Source of the DNA: Actinomycetota bacterium
GTDB lineage: Bacteria; Actinomycetota; Acidimicrobiia; Acidimicrobiales; RAAP-2
DNA length: 64,000 bases
Reading direction: 5' to 3'
Assembly: GCA_029850535.1 (NCBI GenBank)
Contig: JARCRU010000030.1
Coordinates: forward strand, 25,658-89,657
This document shows, one piece after another, positions 7,645 through 19,689 of the stretch. Under the pieces are notes generated by a model. That model made no database searches, was not told the DNA's origin, and saw only the letters and a program-made list of their open reading frames with translations. The position numbers and the translations under genes were made by a program. The stretch's first letter is position 1. Each line of letters opens with the position of its first letter.

Positions 7645-9936
7645 CTAAGAGCCTGACGCGCGCCGCAGCGGAGTCATCGCCAGCACCAGTTGCTTGGTGC
7701 CGTGGTCGTCGAAGTTCACGCTCGCTCGGGCGTGACTTCCCGACCCGTCGACCCTGGTGACGACCCCTCGCCCGTAGCGGTCGTGCACGACGCGTTCGCC
7801 CACCCGGAGACCCAAATTCTCTGCCCCCGTCGAACGAACCGGTGGCGCGGTCCCCGTGCCGAAGGCCTTGCCCGAAGTGAAGTCGCTCCCGCGCCCGACG
7901 AAACCATCCTCGTCGGAACTGAACGTCGCACGGCGCATCGGCAGTGACGACGAGAGGTCGTGCACCAATTCGGGGGGAATCTCTTGGAGGAAGCGACTCG
8001 GCAGAGCGTCCGTACGTTGGCCCCACATGGTCCGGCTCCAGGCGTGCGTCAAGATCAGGTGACGCATCGCGCGGGTCAGTCCCACGTAACACAAGCGTCG
8101 CTCCTCCTCGAGTTCGGCCTCGTCGGAGAGTGCGCGACGATGCGGGAAGATCGTCTCCTCGAGACCGGTGATCACCACGAGGGGGAACTCGAGTCCCTTC
8201 GCGACGTGCATCGTCATGAGCGAGATGGCGCCCGCGCCCCCGTCGAGCTGGTCGGAATCCGCCACCAGGGCCATGCGTTCGACGAAGTCCATCAAGGTGT
8301 CGTACTGCGCCGCGGCCGACGCGAGTTCACCCAGGTTCTCCAGACGCGAGATCGCCTCGTCGGAGTTCTCGGCGCGCAACGCGTCGCCCATTCCGGTCTC
8401 GCGCACGATGGCGTCGATCATCTCACGCGGGGTCAAGTCGTTGGCGAGGGCGCGTAGCTCGTCCATGGTGAAGGCGAAGCGCTCGGCTCCCGAGAGCGCC
8501 TTCGCACTCAGGCCCGCCGCGGCGCCGTAGTGAGCCGCCTCGGCGAAGGAGAGCGAATTCTCGGCCGCGTAGATGCCGAGTTTGGCCTGGGCCGCCTCGC
8601 CGATGCCTCGCTTGGGTTCGTTGATCACCCGGCGCGCCGACGCCTCGTCGCGGGGATTCACGACGAGTCGTGCGTAGGCGAGCGCCGTCTTGATCTCCTT
8701 GCGGTCGTAGAAGCGCATCCCGGAAATGACCCGATAGGGGATGCCGGCGCGCAACATCTCCTCCTCGAGCACACGGCTCTGCGCGTTCGTGCGATAGAAG
8801 ACCGCCATCTGATTCCACTCGACACCAGCCTCGGTGCGAGCGCGACGTAATTCGGTGGCAATCCAGCGGCCCTCGTCGTACTCGTCGCCGGCGCGATAGA
8901 GCCGTATCCGCTCGCCGGCCCCGTGGTCGGTGAAGAGGTTCTTGGCGTGGCGTGACGCGTTCTTGGCGATGACGGCGTTGGCGGCGTCGAGGATCGTCTG
9001 GGTCGAACGGAAGTTCTGCTCGAGCAAAATGACGTCGGCGTCGGGGAAACGCTGTTCGAACTGCAGAATGTTGCGCACGTCGGCAGCCCGGAATCGATAG
9101 ATCGACTGGTCCGAGTCACCCACCACGCACAGGTTGCGGTGCTGGGCGGCGAGCATCATCACCAATTCATTCTGCACACCGTTGGTGTCTTGGAACTCGT
9201 CGACCAGCAGGTAGCGAAAACGTTGCTGATACGACGCGAGCACCGCGGCGTCGGCGCGCAGCATGGCGACCGCGTTGAGCAGTAGGTCGTCGAAGTCCAT
9301 CGCGTTGGCCAACTTGAGTCGCGCCTCGTAGAGACGATAGATCTCGGCGATACGACGGTGGTGCGGATCCTCGGCGTGGCCGGCGTCGCCGTAGCGCTCG
9401 GCCGAGAGCATCTCGTTCTTGGCCGCCGAGATCGCCGCGGCGACACTGCGCGGACTGACGCGCTTGGTGTCGAGGTTCAGTTCCTTCATGATGCGTTCCA
9501 CCGCCGACTCGGCGTCACCCGCGTCGTAGATCGTGAAACCGCGCTGGTAGCCCAGCACCTCGGCGTGCGCTCGCAGCATGCGCAGACACGCCGAGTGAAA
9601 CGTCGACACCCACATGTTCTTGGCGTCCTCGCCCACCAGATCCACCACGCGTCGCCGCATCTCGTCGGCGGCCTTGTTGGTGAAGGTGATGGCCATGATC
9701 TCGTGGGATCGCGCGTCGCCACTGGCGAGCAAGTGCGCGATGCGTCGGGTGAGGACCCGGGTCTTACCCGACCCCGCCCCGGCCACGACCAGGAGGGGGC
9801 CCCCGCGCTGGATGACCGCCTGACGCTGGGGCTCGGTCAGCCCCTCGAGCAGGCTGTCGGGGTCGAGGCCCGCGGGATTCTCTGCGACGTTGCCCCACAA
9901 CGCGTCGTCAGAGAAGGATCGCCGGCTCACTCCCAC
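7645..9936 (-). CDS. pcrA: ATP-dependent DNA helicase PcrA/UvrD
   Basis: SF1A 3'-5' helicase used in repair and replication. The Q motif (LTEPQRQAV) and Walker [10 protein letters not shown] (about 52-60) are followed by [29 protein letters not shown] and [14 protein letters not shown], the ordered UvrD motifs. The last 50 residues form the Tudor-like PcrA tail ([14 protein letters not shown]), which binds RNA polymerase in relatives. 763 aa fits actinobacterial UvrD1/PcrA. GTG start overlaps the end of guaA by 10 nt; a second GTG two codons in overlaps by only 4 nt and is equally plausible. Confidence 0.96.
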   Translation of the reverse strand: MGVSRRSFSDDALWGNVAENPAGLDPDSLLEGLTEPQRQAVIQRGGPLLVVAGAGSGKTRVLTRRIAHLLASGDARSHEIMAITFTNKAADEMRRRVVDLVGEDAKNMWVSTFHSACLRMLRAHAEVLGYQRGFTIYDAGDAESAVERIMKELNLDTKRVSPRSVAAAISAAKNEMLSAERYGDAGHAEDPHHRRIAEIYRLYEARLKLANAMDFDDLLLNAVAMLRADAAVLASYQQRFRYLLVDEFQDTNGVQNELVMMLAAQHRNLCVVGDSDQSIYRFRAADVRNILQFEQRFPDADVILLEQNFRSTQTILDAANAVIAKNASRHAKNLFTDHGAGERIRLYRAGDEYDEGRWIATELRRARTEAGVEWNQMAVFYRTNAQSRVLEEEMLRAGIPYRVISGMRFYDRKEIKTALAYARLVVNPRDEASARRVINEPKRGIGEAAQAKLGIYAAENSLSFAEAAHYGAAAGLSAKALSGAERFAFTMDELRALANDLTPREMIDAIVRETGMGDALRAENSDEAISRLENLGELASAAAQYDTLMDFVERMALVADSDQLDGGAGAISLMTMHVAKGLEFPLVVITGLEETIFPHRRALSDEAELEEERRLCYVGLTRAMRHLILTHAWSRTMWGQRTDALPSRFLQEIPPELVHDLSSSLPMRRATFSSDEDGFVGRGSDFTSGKAFGTGTAPPVRSTGAENLGLRVGERVVHDRYGRGVVTRVDGSGSHARASVNFDDHGTKQLVLAMTPLRRASGS

Positions 9937-11462
9937 TCAATGGTGCCGGGCGGCTTCGAGGTCACGTCCAGCGCCACTCGATTGACACCCGGCACTTCAC
10001 GAATCAATCGGTTGGCGATGGATTCAATGACCTCGTAGGGCAGGCGGGCCCAGTCCGCGGTCATGGCGTCGTCGGAGGTGACCGCTCGAATAACGATCGG
10101 GTACGCGTAGGTTCGTCCGTCTCCCATGACCCCCACGGTACGCACCGCCGGTAACACGGCAAAACTCTGCCAGAGTTCGCGGTACAGTCCGGCCCGCTTG
10201 ATCTCGTCGACCACCACGTGATCCGCGTTACGCAGGATCTCGGCGCGCTCGCGGGTGACTTCACCAATGATGCGCACGCCCAGTCCCGGACCGGGAAACG
10301 GCTGGCGCCAGACGATCTCGTCGGGCAGGCCGAGCTCCTCTCCCACGTGGCGCACCTCGTCCTTGAAGAGACTGCGCAACGGTTCGATCAAGTCGAACGA
10401 GAGGTCCTCGGGCAGACCCCCCACGTTGTGGTGGCTCTTGATGTTGGCGGCGTGACCCGAGCCCGACTCGATGACGTCGGGGTAGAGGGTGCCCTGGACC
10501 AAGAAGCGGGGGGCATCCTCGCCCTCGGTGAGTTCGCGCGCGACGGCCTCGAACTCTCGGATGAAGAGTTCGCCGATGATCTTGCGTTTGCGTTCGGGGT
10601 CGGTCACCCCGGCCAGCGCTTCGAAGAAGCGGTCCTGGGCCTTGACGTGAATGAGTCGCACTCCGAATTGACGGGTGAAGGTGGCTTCGATCTGCTCGCC
10701 CTCGTTCTGGCGCATGAGCCCGGTGTCGACGAAGACGCAGGTCAACTGGGTGCCGATGGCCTTGGTCACCAGCGCGGCCGCGACGGCGGAGTCCACGCCA
10801 CCCGAGAGGGCGCACAGCACTCGCTCGGTGCCGACGCGCGCGCGAATGGCCGCGACCTGGTCGTCGATGATGGAAGTATTGGTCCAGGTGGGAGGGATCT
10901 CGGCCACGTGGTGCAAGAAGTTCTCGAGCAGTTCTTGCCCACGTTCGGAATGCGCCACTTCCGGGTGGAATTGCACCGCGAAGAGTTGACGGCTCGTGTC
11001 CTCCATTACCGCGACCGGCGCCAACGGGGTGGACGCGGTGACCACGAAGCCCGCGGGCGCGGTGGCGATGGCGTCGCCGTGGCTCATCCAACACGACTGC
11101 GTGTCGGGCCACTCCGCCATGAGAGAACTCGGACCGTGACGGGTCAGCTCGGTGCGTCCGTATTCCCCGGCGCCGGTGTGCGCCACCTCGCCGCCCAGTT
11201 GTTGGGCCATGAGTTGGGCGCCGTAGCAAATACCCAACATCGGGATGCCGAGTTCGAAGATGGCCGGGTCCAGCGACGGCGCGGGAACCTCGTAGACCGA
11301 CTGGGGGCCACCCGAGAGAATGATGGCCGACGGTTGCTTCGCGCGCACCTCGTCGGCGCTGATGGTGCTCTGGACGATCTCGGAGTAGACGCGCGCTTCA
11401 CGCACGCGTCGCGCGATCAGCTGGGCGTACTGGGCCCCGAAGTCAACGACCAGGACCGTCAA
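9927..11462 (-). CDS. guaA: GMP synthase (glutamine-hydrolysing)
   Basis: Converts XMP to GMP using glutamine ammonia. The class I amidotransferase domain has [15 protein letters not shown] with nucleophile Cys79 and a downstream FHPEVAHSE. The PP-loop is [15 protein letters not shown]. The dimerisation tail ends [12 protein letters not shown], the invariant GuaA C-terminus. 511 aa is normal. The start is TTG overlapping the guaB3 stop (TTGA), so translation is coupled to the upstream guanine-pathway gene. Confidence 0.97.
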   Translation of the reverse strand: MTVLVVDFGAQYAQLIARRVREARVYSEIVQSTISADEVRAKQPSAIILSGGPQSVYEVPAPSLDPAIFELGIPMLGICYGAQLMAQQLGGEVAHTGAGEYGRTELTRHGPSSLMAEWPDTQSCWMSHGDAIATAPAGFVVTASTPLAPVAVMEDTSRQLFAVQFHPEVAHSERGQELLENFLHHVAEIPPTWTNTSIIDDQVAAIRARVGTERVLCALSGGVDSAVAAALVTKAIGTQLTCVFVDTGLMRQNEGEQIEATFTRQFGVRLIHVKAQDRFFEALAGVTDPERKRKIIGELFIREFEAVARELTEGEDAPRFLVQGTLYPDVIESGSGHAANIKSHHNVGGLPEDLSFDLIEPLRSLFKDEVRHVGEELGLPDEIVWRQPFPGPGLGVRIIGEVTRERAEILRNADHVVVDEIKRAGLYRELWQSFAVLPAVRTVGVMGDGRTYAYPIVIRAVTSDDAMTADWARLPYEVIESIANRLIREVPGVNRVALDVTSKPPGTIEWE

Positions 11463-12622
11463 TGTCCCATGCCTACGCCCTGGGCGCGCTGCAATTGCTT
11501 GCCCTCGGTCTGCAACGACGGCGCCAGCATGATCTCGGCCTTCTGGAATTCCTTCAGCGTCTCGTAGCCGCAGGTCGCCATCGACGTGCGCAGGGCGCCG
11601 AAGAGGTTGAGACGACCGTCATTCTCGTGGGCCGGTCCGACCAAGACTTCCTTCAAGGTGCCACGCACCTTGGTGCGCACGCGCGTGCCGCGCGGCAACG
11701 TCGGGTGAAAGGTCGCCATACCCCAGTGGAAACCGTGCGCCGGCGCCTCGACGGCGCTAGTGAGGGGCGAACCAATCATGACTGCGTCCGCACCGCACGC
11801 AATCGCCTTGGCGATGTCGCCGCCCTTGGACATGCCACCGTCGGCGATGACGTGCACGTAAACACCCGTCTCGTCCAGGTGGCGCATGCGCGCGCCGGCG
11901 ACGTCAGCGATGGCCGTCGCCTGGGGGACGCCAATGCCGAGCACGGCGCGTGAGGTGCAGGCGTTACCCGGACCGACTCCCACCAGGACGCCCGCGGCGC
12001 CGGTGCGCATCAGGTGCAGGGCCGCCTGGTAGCTCGCGCATCCGCCCACGATGACGGGCAACTCGAATTCACGGATGAACTTCTTCAAATTCAGGGGCTC
12101 CACGGTCTTGGACACGTGTTCGGCCGACACGACGGTCCCCTGGATCACCAGGATGTCGAGTCCGGCGTCCAGGATGGTCTTGGCCATCCAGTCCGTCTTC
12201 TGGGGGGTCACCGAGGCGGATGTGGTGATGCCGGCGGCCTTCATCTGGCGAATACGCTCGGCGACCAGTTCGAGTTTGACGGGTTCGAGGTACATCTGCT
12301 GCATGCGCGCGGTGGCCTTGTCGTCGTCAAGCGTCTGAATCTCCTCGAACAACGCCGTCGGGTCCTCGTAGCGGGTCCACAGGCCCTCGAGGTTCAAGAC
12401 GCCCAGGCCCCCCAGGCGACCCATCTCGATAGCGGTCGTGGGCGAGATAGCGCCGTCCATCGCCGAACCCAGGACGGGCAGGTCGAACTTGTAGGCGTCG
12501 ATCTGCCACGAGATGTCCACGTCCTCGGGGTCTCGGGTGCGACGCGACGGCACGATGGCGATGTCGTCGAAGCCGTAGGCCTGACGAGCCGACTTATAGA
12601 TACCGATTTCTACTTCCGCCAT
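11459..12622 (-). CDS. guaB3: GuaB3-family IMP dehydrogenase-related protein
   Basis: TIM-barrel IMPDH/GMPR family member of 387 aa without CBS domains. The active-site loop is [15 protein letters not shown] with the catalytic Cys. The start [13 protein letters not shown] and ALGSAMDG-like region match the actinobacterial GuaB3 group, distinct from canonical GuaB. The direction of catalysis (IMPDH-like or reductase-like) cannot be read from sequence. The ORF track extends it by 25 codons; I place the start at ATG 12622 because GGAGG sits 5 nt upstream and MAEVEIG is the normal family start. It is directly coupled to guaA. Confidence 0.9.
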   Translation of the reverse strand: MAEVEIGIYKSARQAYGFDDIAIVPSRRTRDPEDVDISWQIDAYKFDLPVLGSAMDGAISPTTAIEMGRLGGLGVLNLEGLWTRYEDPTALFEEIQTLDDDKATARMQQMYLEPVKLELVAERIRQMKAAGITTSASVTPQKTDWMAKTILDAGLDILVIQGTVVSAEHVSKTVEPLNLKKFIREFELPVIVGGCASYQAALHLMRTGAAGVLVGVGPGNACTSRAVLGIGVPQATAIADVAGARMRHLDETGVYVHVIADGGMSKGGDIAKAIACGADAVMIGSPLTSAVEAPAHGFHWGMATFHPTLPRGTRVRTKVRGTLKEVLVGPAHENDGRLNLFGALRTSMATCGYETLKEFQKAEIMLAPSLQTEGKQLQRAQGVGMGH

Positions 12623-12863
12623 GGCGACCTCCGGGGTGCAACCGCGCTCTGGGCTGAACGTGACTGCCTCCAATCTACTGGACGTCATTGGGCCCAACGC
12701 CGCCGCCGCGCACGCGACTCCGCGAGCACCGCGCTATCAACGCGCGCGCCGGGACTCGAGCGCGGCGGCCTTGCTTGATCGGCGCCATAAATTTGACACC
12801 TAAAATGATTCACGTCTTGGGCACGTGCCTAACTTTCGGACCCCACCTCAAGGAGCCCCCACC
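12623..12863. other. Divergent intergenic region guaB3 / MMPL
   Basis: 241 nt feeding both directions. A -10-like TAAAAT (12801-12806, plus) lies about 58 nt before the MMPL start; the nearest -35-like TTGATC is 20 nt away, which is too far for a confident call. Toward guaB3, TAGATT is preceded by TTGGGC at 14 nt. Neither is convincing. Confidence 0.3.
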
Positions 12864-14987
12864 GTGAAGTCACTCGCCCGGTTCAGTGTGCGACGCCGCT
12901 GGCTCGTTCTCGTCATCTGGATCATCTTGATCATTGGGGTCAACGTGGCCGCCCAAGCGGCGGGCACGGCGTACTCGAACTCCTTCAGCCTGCCCGGCAC
13001 CGACTCGACGCACGCGCTGCAACTGCTCGAGAAAGGCTTCCCCCACGCCTCGGGTGACTCCGACCAAATCGTCTTTCACGCGACGTCCGGACAACTCTCG
13101 AGCGACGCCGCGACGATCGCCCCGGTGATGAATTCACTCACGACTCTCACCAACGTGGGGACCGTCTCGCCCCTCCAGTACTCCAAGATCGATCCCGCGA
13201 TCGGCTACGTGACGGTCACCTTCACCAAACAGGCCAACCTGCTCAGCACCCCACAAATTCAAGCCGTCGTCAGCGCCGCGTCGAAACTGCGCTCGTCCAC
13301 CTTGCAGGTGGAATTCGGGGGCAACGCCTTTGGCCAATTGACCTCGCCCAAGGGTTCACCGGGCGAGGGCGTCGGCCTCCTCTTGACCGCGGTGGTCCTG
13401 TTCCTCGCCTTCGGGTCCTTGTGGGCCATGCTGTTGCCCCTCGGCGTGGCGCTCTTCGCGATTGGCATCGCCTCGGGGGCCACCACCCTGCTCAGCCACG
13501 GACTCTCCATCGCCCAGTTCGCGCCGATCCTCGGATCGCTGATCGGACTAGGTGTCGGCATTGACTACGCCCTCTTCATCGTCACCCGGGCGCGCCAGAA
13601 TCTACGTCAGGGCATGAGTGTCGAGGACGCCATCGTCACCGCGGTGAACACCTCGGGGCGCGCGGTGCTCTTCGCCGGAGCCACCGTCTGCGTGGCGTTG
13701 CTGGGCATGTTGGTGCTGGGCTTCTCGTTCCTCGACGGCCTGGGCGTCGCCGCGTCGGTCACGGTGTTGATCACCATGTTCGCCTCGCTCACCCTGCTGC
13801 CCTCGCTGTTGGCGTTCCAGAAGCACCGCGTGCTGAGCCGACGCGAACGTCGCCGCTTGGCCAGTGACGGCCCCGAGCCCGCCCTGATCGAAGGGGGCTG
13901 GCAGCGCTGGGCGCTCTTCGTGAGCCGCCACCCCCGCTCGCTCTCCCTGGGGTCCTTGGTGCTCATCGTGCTGATCGCTCTGCCGATCTTCTCGCTCAAC
14001 CTCGGTATCTCCGACCAGGGTTCGGACCCCGCCGGCTCGACCACCCGCATGGCCTACGACTACCTGGGTCAGGGCTTCGGGCCGGGTTCTAACGGCCCCC
14101 TTCTCGTGGTCGGCGACGTGCACAACAGCGCCGACGTGGCGACGATGGCCTCACTGGCCTCCACCTTGCGCACCGCCCCCGACGTGGCCTTCGTCGGTCC
14201 GGTCAACGTCAACCCCACCAAGACCGTCGCGCTGATCACCGTCGTGCCCAAGTCCAGTCCCCAATCACGATCGACGACGACGCTCATCGACGCCATCCGT
14301 TCGCAGTACGTGCCGGCGGCGACGTCGACCACGCACACCGCGATCTACGTCGGCGGTGCGCGAGCGCTCTCCGACGACTTCGCCAACATCCTCGACTCGA
14401 AGATCCCCCTGTTCCTCGTGGTCATCGTGCTGCTCGGCTGTCTGCTGCTGATGGTCGCCTTCCGCTCCGTCGTCATCCCGCTCGTCGCGGCCCTGATGAA
14501 CCTCCTAGCGGTGGGGGCCTCGTTCGGTCTCGTCGTCGCGGTGTTCCAGTGGGGCTGGGGCAGCTCACTCATCGGATCGGGTTCGGGACCCATCGAGTCC
14601 TACCTGCCGATCATCATGATCGCCATCCTCTTCGGCCTCTCGATGGACTACCAGGTCTTCCTGGTCTCGCGCATGCACGAGGAGTGGGTCAACACTGGTG
14701 ACAACGAGATGTCCATCGTCCACGGTCAAGCCAACACCGGGCGAGTCATCACGGCGGCCGCACTCATCATGATCTCGGTCTTCTTCTCCTTCGCCTTCGG
14801 CGGACAACGCATCATCGCGGAGTTCGGCATTGGACTCGGAGGAGCAGTGTTGCTCGACGCGTTCATCCTGCGCACCATCCTCGTGCCGTCGATGATGCAC
14901 TACCTCGGCCGGGCCAACTGGTGGATGCCCAAGTGGCTCGACCGCATCGTGCCACACGTGGCGGTCGAAGCCGGCGAAGACAACTAG
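12864..14987 (+). CDS. MMPL family RND-type lipid/small-molecule exporter
   Basis: 707-aa membrane protein with the MmpL layout: TM1 (LVLVIWIILIIGVNV), a roughly 130-residue outer loop, a bundle of TM helices, a second outer loop, and a second TM bundle. GVGIDYALFIVTR in the first bundle and FGLSMDYQVFLVSR in the second are the paired MMPL motifs with the proton-relay Asp-Tyr. Substrate unknown; relatives export lipids or glycolipids. Start set at GTG 12864 (AAGGAG 8 nt upstream, MKSLARFSVRRRW) rather than the track GTG 39 nt earlier, which lacks a Shine-Dalgarno. Monocistronic as far as visible. Confidence 0.9.
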   Translation: MKSLARFSVRRRWLVLVIWIILIIGVNVAAQAAGTAYSNSFSLPGTDSTHALQLLEKGFPHASGDSDQIVFHATSGQLSSDAATIAPVMNSLTTLTNVGTVSPLQYSKIDPAIGYVTVTFTKQANLLSTPQIQAVVSAASKLRSSTLQVEFGGNAFGQLTSPKGSPGEGVGLLLTAVVLFLAFGSLWAMLLPLGVALFAIGIASGATTLLSHGLSIAQFAPILGSLIGLGVGIDYALFIVTRARQNLRQGMSVEDAIVTAVNTSGRAVLFAGATVCVALLGMLVLGFSFLDGLGVAASVTVLITMFASLTLLPSLLAFQKHRVLSRRERRRLASDGPEPALIEGGWQRWALFVSRHPRSLSLGSLVLIVLIALPIFSLNLGISDQGSDPAGSTTRMAYDYLGQGFGPGSNGPLLVVGDVHNSADVATMASLASTLRTAPDVAFVGPVNVNPTKTVALITVVPKSSPQSRSTTTLIDAIRSQYVPAATSTTHTAIYVGGARALSDDFANILDSKIPLFLVVIVLLGCLLLMVAFRSVVIPLVAALMNLLAVGASFGLVVAVFQWGWGSSLIGSGSGPIESYLPIIMIAILFGLSMDYQVFLVSRMHEEWVNTGDNEMSIVHGQANTGRVITAAALIMISVFFSFAFGGQRIIAEFGIGLGGAVLLDAFILRTILVPSMMHYLGRANWWMPKWLDRIVPHVAVEAGEDN

Positions 14988-15094
14988 CAGGTGGTGTCGG
15001 TGCCCACTGGTGACGCCATGTCAGCGGGTACGCTCGCAGCACAGAAACGATCGCGCTCGATGTGCGTCGCGACCTTGGAGGCAGCGTCGGGGAG
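14988..15094. other. Convergent gap MMPL / methyltransferase
   Basis: 107 nt. A short dyad TCGGGG-TGACT-CCCCGA read on the minus strand could be a weak terminator, but there is no T-run. Confidence 0.3.
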
Positions 15095-15943
15095 TCACCC
15101 CGAGTGGTCTCGCCGCGCCGTGGCGAGCACCGAGACGTAGTGACGAGTCAACTCGCCCCCGTAGTCTCGATCAATTATTTCCTTAAGACGCTCAAAGAGC
15201 GCGGTACGCTTCAGGTCGTCCATGACGAGGAACCGCGAGTAGGTCCCGACGAGACCCAGCGCCTCGGGAGTCGAATAGGCACGCGTCCAGGGATAGAGAG
15301 CGACCTCGGGCGCGTCGAAGAGTTCTCCGGCAACCACCGTGGTCCCCTGGGGCGACATCGCCTCCCACAGCGCGCCAATGTCGTGGGCCGCGTCGCGGAT
15401 AATATAACGCAGGTCGGCGATGTCGGGAGAGTCACGCTCGTCGTCGACTCCGTGGACAATTCGCTCGTCGCGCGTGGCCACGCTGAAGTCGTGAAAACTC
15501 CCCTCGGCGAGTGCCTTGTTCCCCGCCAGCGCGATGAACCCACCGTCGGCCAGCACCGCCGCCGCCTTGGTCCAGCGAATCTCGGGCGCCACCCAGTGAA
15601 AGGCCGACGCGGAAAACACCACGTCGAAGCGGCGCCCGTGCGCGCGCCAGTCCTCAAAGGTCGACACCTCGACGGCGAAGCGCTCCTCGCCAAACTTCTC
15701 TCGCGCCACGCGGGCCAATTGCTCACCGGGATCGACCCCGAGCACCGACCACCCTCGCGAGATCATCTCCTCGGTGGCGACGCCGGGTCCGCAGCCAACT
15801 TCGAGAATGCGCGACGTGGCATTGATCGCGGCCCGACCCGCGAGATCATCGAATAGTTCTCGCGGGTAGCGCGGTCGAAACTGGTCGTAGACGAGGGCGG
15901 CGCCATCGAAGGTGAGGCCTCGGGTCAGGTCGCGCGCCGCCAT
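15095..15943 (-). CDS. Class I SAM-dependent methyltransferase (substrate unknown)
   Basis: 282 aa. Motif I is ILEVGCGPGVATEEM, followed by VLGVDPG (acidic end of beta-2) and a FDVVFSASAFHW motif typical of the UbiE/TAM-like group. The track ORF starts further up, but its extra 27 codons run through the groEL terminator, so the start must be lower; MAARDLTRG at 15943 fits, although its AGGAG touches the ATG, an odd spacing. GTG codons just upstream are alternatives. It is read separately from groEL. No context points to a substrate. Confidence 0.75.
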   Translation of the reverse strand: MAARDLTRGLTFDGAALVYDQFRPRYPRELFDDLAGRAAINATSRILEVGCGPGVATEEMISRGWSVLGVDPGEQLARVAREKFGEERFAVEVSTFEDWRAHGRRFDVVFSASAFHWVAPEIRWTKAAAVLADGGFIALAGNKALAEGSFHDFSVATRDERIVHGVDDERDSPDIADLRYIIRDAAHDIGALWEAMSPQGTTVVAGELFDAPEVALYPWTRAYSTPEALGLVGTYSRFLVMDDLKRTALFERLKEIIDRDYGGELTRHYVSVLATARRDHSG

Positions 15944-15987
15944 CTCCTCATTCTGACAGTCGCGCGCCACCACGACCAGAGTGGCCA

Positions 15988-16020
15988 GATGAAAAAACCG
16001 GGCCCGAAGGCCCGGTTCTT
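15988..16020 (-). terminator. Rho-independent terminator of groESL
   Basis: Read on the minus strand: CCGGGCC-TTCG-GGCCCGG followed by six T. A perfect 7-bp stem with a stable tetraloop lies 23 nt after the groEL stop. This is the only classical T-tract terminator found in the window. Confidence 0.92.
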
Positions 16021-16042
16021 CCAACGTCGCGTGAGCAACGTG

Positions 16043-17680
<1,638 letters not shown>

Positions 17681-17974
17681 CTACTTGGTAATCGTGGCGA
17701 GTACGTCACGGCTCGAGAGGATCAAGAGGTCCTCGCCGTCGACGGCGATCTCGGTGCCGCCGTACTTGGAGTAGACGACGGTGTCGCCGACGTTGACGCC
17801 GGTCGGGAAGATCTCGCCGGTGGCGTCAGCGCGACGACCGGGACCGGTGGCGAGCACTTCGCCCTGCTGAGGCTTCTCCTTGGCGGTGTCGGGAATGACC
17901 AGACCCGATGCCGTGGTCGCTTCCGCGGTGTTGGGACGGACCACGATACGGTCTTCTAGTGGGTGCAGTTTCAT
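17681..17974 (-). CDS. groS: GroES co-chaperonin, 10 kDa
   Basis: 97-aa lid of the GroEL cage. [18 protein letters not shown] is the typical start; the mobile loop carries [18 protein letters not shown], and [13 protein letters not shown] closes the barrel. The track start lies in the operator; AGGAGG is 8 nt before the ATG at 17974, so that start is preferred over the ATG two codons earlier (2 nt from the SD). Controlled by the CIRCE-type element just upstream. Confidence 0.97.
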   Translation of the reverse strand: MKLHPLEDRIVVRPNTAEATTASGLVIPDTAKEKPQQGEVLATGPGRRADATGEIFPTGVNVGDTVVYSKYGGTEIAVDGEDLLILSSRDVLATITK

Positions 17975-17994
17975 TGGCATTGCCTCCTGTTTGG

Positions 17995-18021
17995 TTAGCA
18001 CTCAAACGTTGTGACTGCCAA
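17995..18021 (-). promoter_or_regulatory. CIRCE-like HrcA operator of groESL
   Basis: Minus strand: TTGGCAGTC, 9 nt, GAGTGCTAA. The CIRCE consensus is TTAGCACTC-N9-GAGTGCTAA, so the right arm is perfect and the left arm has two differences. Position between promoter and start is as expected for HrcA repression. A further TTGGCACTC half-site overlaps the -35. Confidence 0.85.
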
Positions 18022-18049
18022 TTTAGCAGACTCATGCGCCGAGTGCCAA
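18020..18049 (-). promoter_or_regulatory. groESL promoter
   Basis: Minus strand TTGGCA, 18-nt spacer, TAAATT. The -10 is 46 nt upstream of the groES ATG and abuts the CIRCE element, so HrcA bound there would block the polymerase. Confidence 0.6.
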
Positions 18050-18061
18050 CGGCGCCTCGCT

Positions 18062-18673
18062 TTAGGGGGCGAGGCGCTCGCGTCGCCACCCGTTCCGGGC
18101 GGGCTGATAGACCACCCGGTCGTGCAAGCGGTCACGGCGATGTTGCCAGAACTCGAAATAGGTCGGGGTCAGGAGAAATCCACCCCAATTCTCCGGCCGG
18201 GGTACCTCGAGCCCGGAAAACTCCTCGTCGAGTCGGGCCAAACGATTCTCTAGTTGGACCCTACTCGCCAACACCGAACTCTGCGCGCTCGCGTGAGCCC
18301 CGATCTGGTGTCCGCGGGGTCGCGAGGCGAAATAGGCGTCCGACGCCGTCGCGTCCATGTGGCGCACCGGGCCCTCGATACGGATCTGGCGGCCCAAGGG
18401 TTCGCAGTACCACAGCAGGGCCGCGTGCGAATTCTCCTCGAGTTCTCGGCCCTTGCGCGAGGAGTAGTTCGAGTACCAGCCAAAGCCGTCGTCGCCCACG
18501 TAGCGCAGCAGGACCATCCGCGCACTCGGACGCGCGTCACGCGAGGCGGTGACCAGCGCGATCGCCTCGCGTTCTCGCATCTCGACCGCGGCCTCGTCGA
18601 ACCAACGTCGGAACTGGACGAAGGGGCTGACGTCGGTGTCCTCGACGTCGAGGGGGACCCAGCGCTCACTCAC
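18062..18673 (-). CDS. pdxH: Pyridoxamine 5'-phosphate oxidase
   Basis: FMN enzyme that makes PLP from PNP/PMP. 203 aa with the PdxH pattern: ARMVLLRYVGDDGFGWYSN, SRKGRELEEN, ALLWYCEPLGRQIRIEG for FMN and substrate binding, and a C-terminal WGGFLLTP then EFWQHRRDRLHDR. The track extends it inside tsaD; the real start is GTG 18673, which overlaps the tsaD stop (GTGA), with GGAG 6 nt upstream. It ends 41 nt before the CIRCE dyad of groES. Confidence 0.95.
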   Translation of the reverse strand: MSERWVPLDVEDTDVSPFVQFRRWFDEAAVEMREREAIALVTASRDARPSARMVLLRYVGDDGFGWYSNYSSRKGRELEENSHAALLWYCEPLGRQIRIEGPVRHMDATASDAYFASRPRGHQIGAHASAQSSVLASRVQLENRLARLDEEFSGLEVPRPENWGGFLLTPTYFEFWQHRRDRLHDRVVYQPARNGWRRERLAP

Positions 18674-19680
18674 GAGATCTCCGCCAGCGCCCACGAGGGT
18701 CGCGCCGACAGCGCGAGATCGCTGGGCCCACCGTGGGCGAAGCGGTACCAGCCCGCCGCCGCGATCATCGCCGCGTTGTCGGTGCACATCGACAAACTCG
18801 GCAGCAGGGCCGCTACGGCGAATTCCTGCGCCACTCGCTCGACCCCGCGACGCAGCGCCGAATTGGCGGCGACGCCCCCCGCCAGCGCCACCGCGCGCAC
18901 GTCCGGATAGGCCACCAGGGTGCGACGCAGCTTGCGTAACAACTGTTCACTGACCGCGGCCTGGAAGGACGCCGCCACGTCGGCGAGGGCGACCTCGGGG
19001 TGCTTCTCGGTGGCGCGCACCACGGCGGTCTTGAGTCCCGAGAAGGAGAAATCGAAGTCCTCACCCGTCATCGAGACGGGCAATTTCAAGGTGCCGGGCG
19101 TGCCGCCGGCGGCCAGGCGGTCGATCTCGGGGCCGCCCGGATACGCCAGACCGAGCCAGCGCGCCACCTTGTCGTACGCCTCACCGGCGGCGTCGTCGAT
19201 CGTCTCGCCCAGGACCTCGTGCTCGCCGGGACCGTGTTGAAGGACGATCATGGAATGCCCCCCTGACACCAACAGCGTCACGATCGGCCACTGCAGATCC
19301 GGTCGCTCCAGGAGTGGCGCGAAGAGGTGGCCCTCGAGGTGGTTCACTCCCACGAAGGGCAGGTCCCACGCCAGCGCGTAGGCTTTGGCGGCCGAGAGCC
19401 CGATCAGCAACGAGCCGATCAACCCGGGGCCGCTGGTGACGGCGACCACGTCGATGGCCGGAGCGTGGGGGTCGAGTCCCGCCTCGACGAGAGCTCGTCG
19501 CACCACCGGTCCGATCGTGGTGAGATGCGCGCGCCCGGCGAGTTCAGGCACGACGCCGCCGAACGCCCGGTGTTGGTCAATCGAGGACTCGATGACCGAA
19601 GAATGTACGTGCAACTGCGCATCCACCACGGCGGCGGCGGTGTCGTCGCAACTCGTTTCGATCGCCAGGGCGAGAGCCAT
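18670..19680 (-). CDS. tsaD: tRNA N6-threonylcarbamoyladenosine transferase TsaD
   Basis: Kae1/Qri7 family catalytic subunit that puts the threonylcarbamoyl group on A37 of ANN-decoding tRNAs. It begins MALALAIETSCDDTAAAV. GVNHLEGHL supplies the two metal-binding His, LLVSGGHSMIV the ATP site, and the C-terminal CTDNAAMIA the third metal ligand. 336 aa is normal. It sits with tsaB and tsaE in one operon, the bacterial t6A set minus the unlinked TsaC. Confidence 0.97.
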   Translation of the reverse strand: MALALAIETSCDDTAAAVVDAQLHVHSSVIESSIDQHRAFGGVVPELAGRAHLTTIGPVVRRALVEAGLDPHAPAIDVVAVTSGPGLIGSLLIGLSAAKAYALAWDLPFVGVNHLEGHLFAPLLERPDLQWPIVTLLVSGGHSMIVLQHGPGEHEVLGETIDDAAGEAYDKVARWLGLAYPGGPEIDRLAAGGTPGTLKLPVSMTGEDFDFSFSGLKTAVVRATEKHPEVALADVAASFQAAVSEQLLRKLRRTLVAYPDVRAVALAGGVAANSALRRGVERVAQEFAVAALLPSLSMCTDNAAMIAAAGWYRFAHGGPSDLALSARPSWALAEIS

Positions 19681-19689
19681 GACCCCAGC

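Noticed and set aside
15944-16024. Longer methyltransferase N-terminus from the ORF track
   Set aside because: The extra codons would include the groEL terminator hairpin and T-run.
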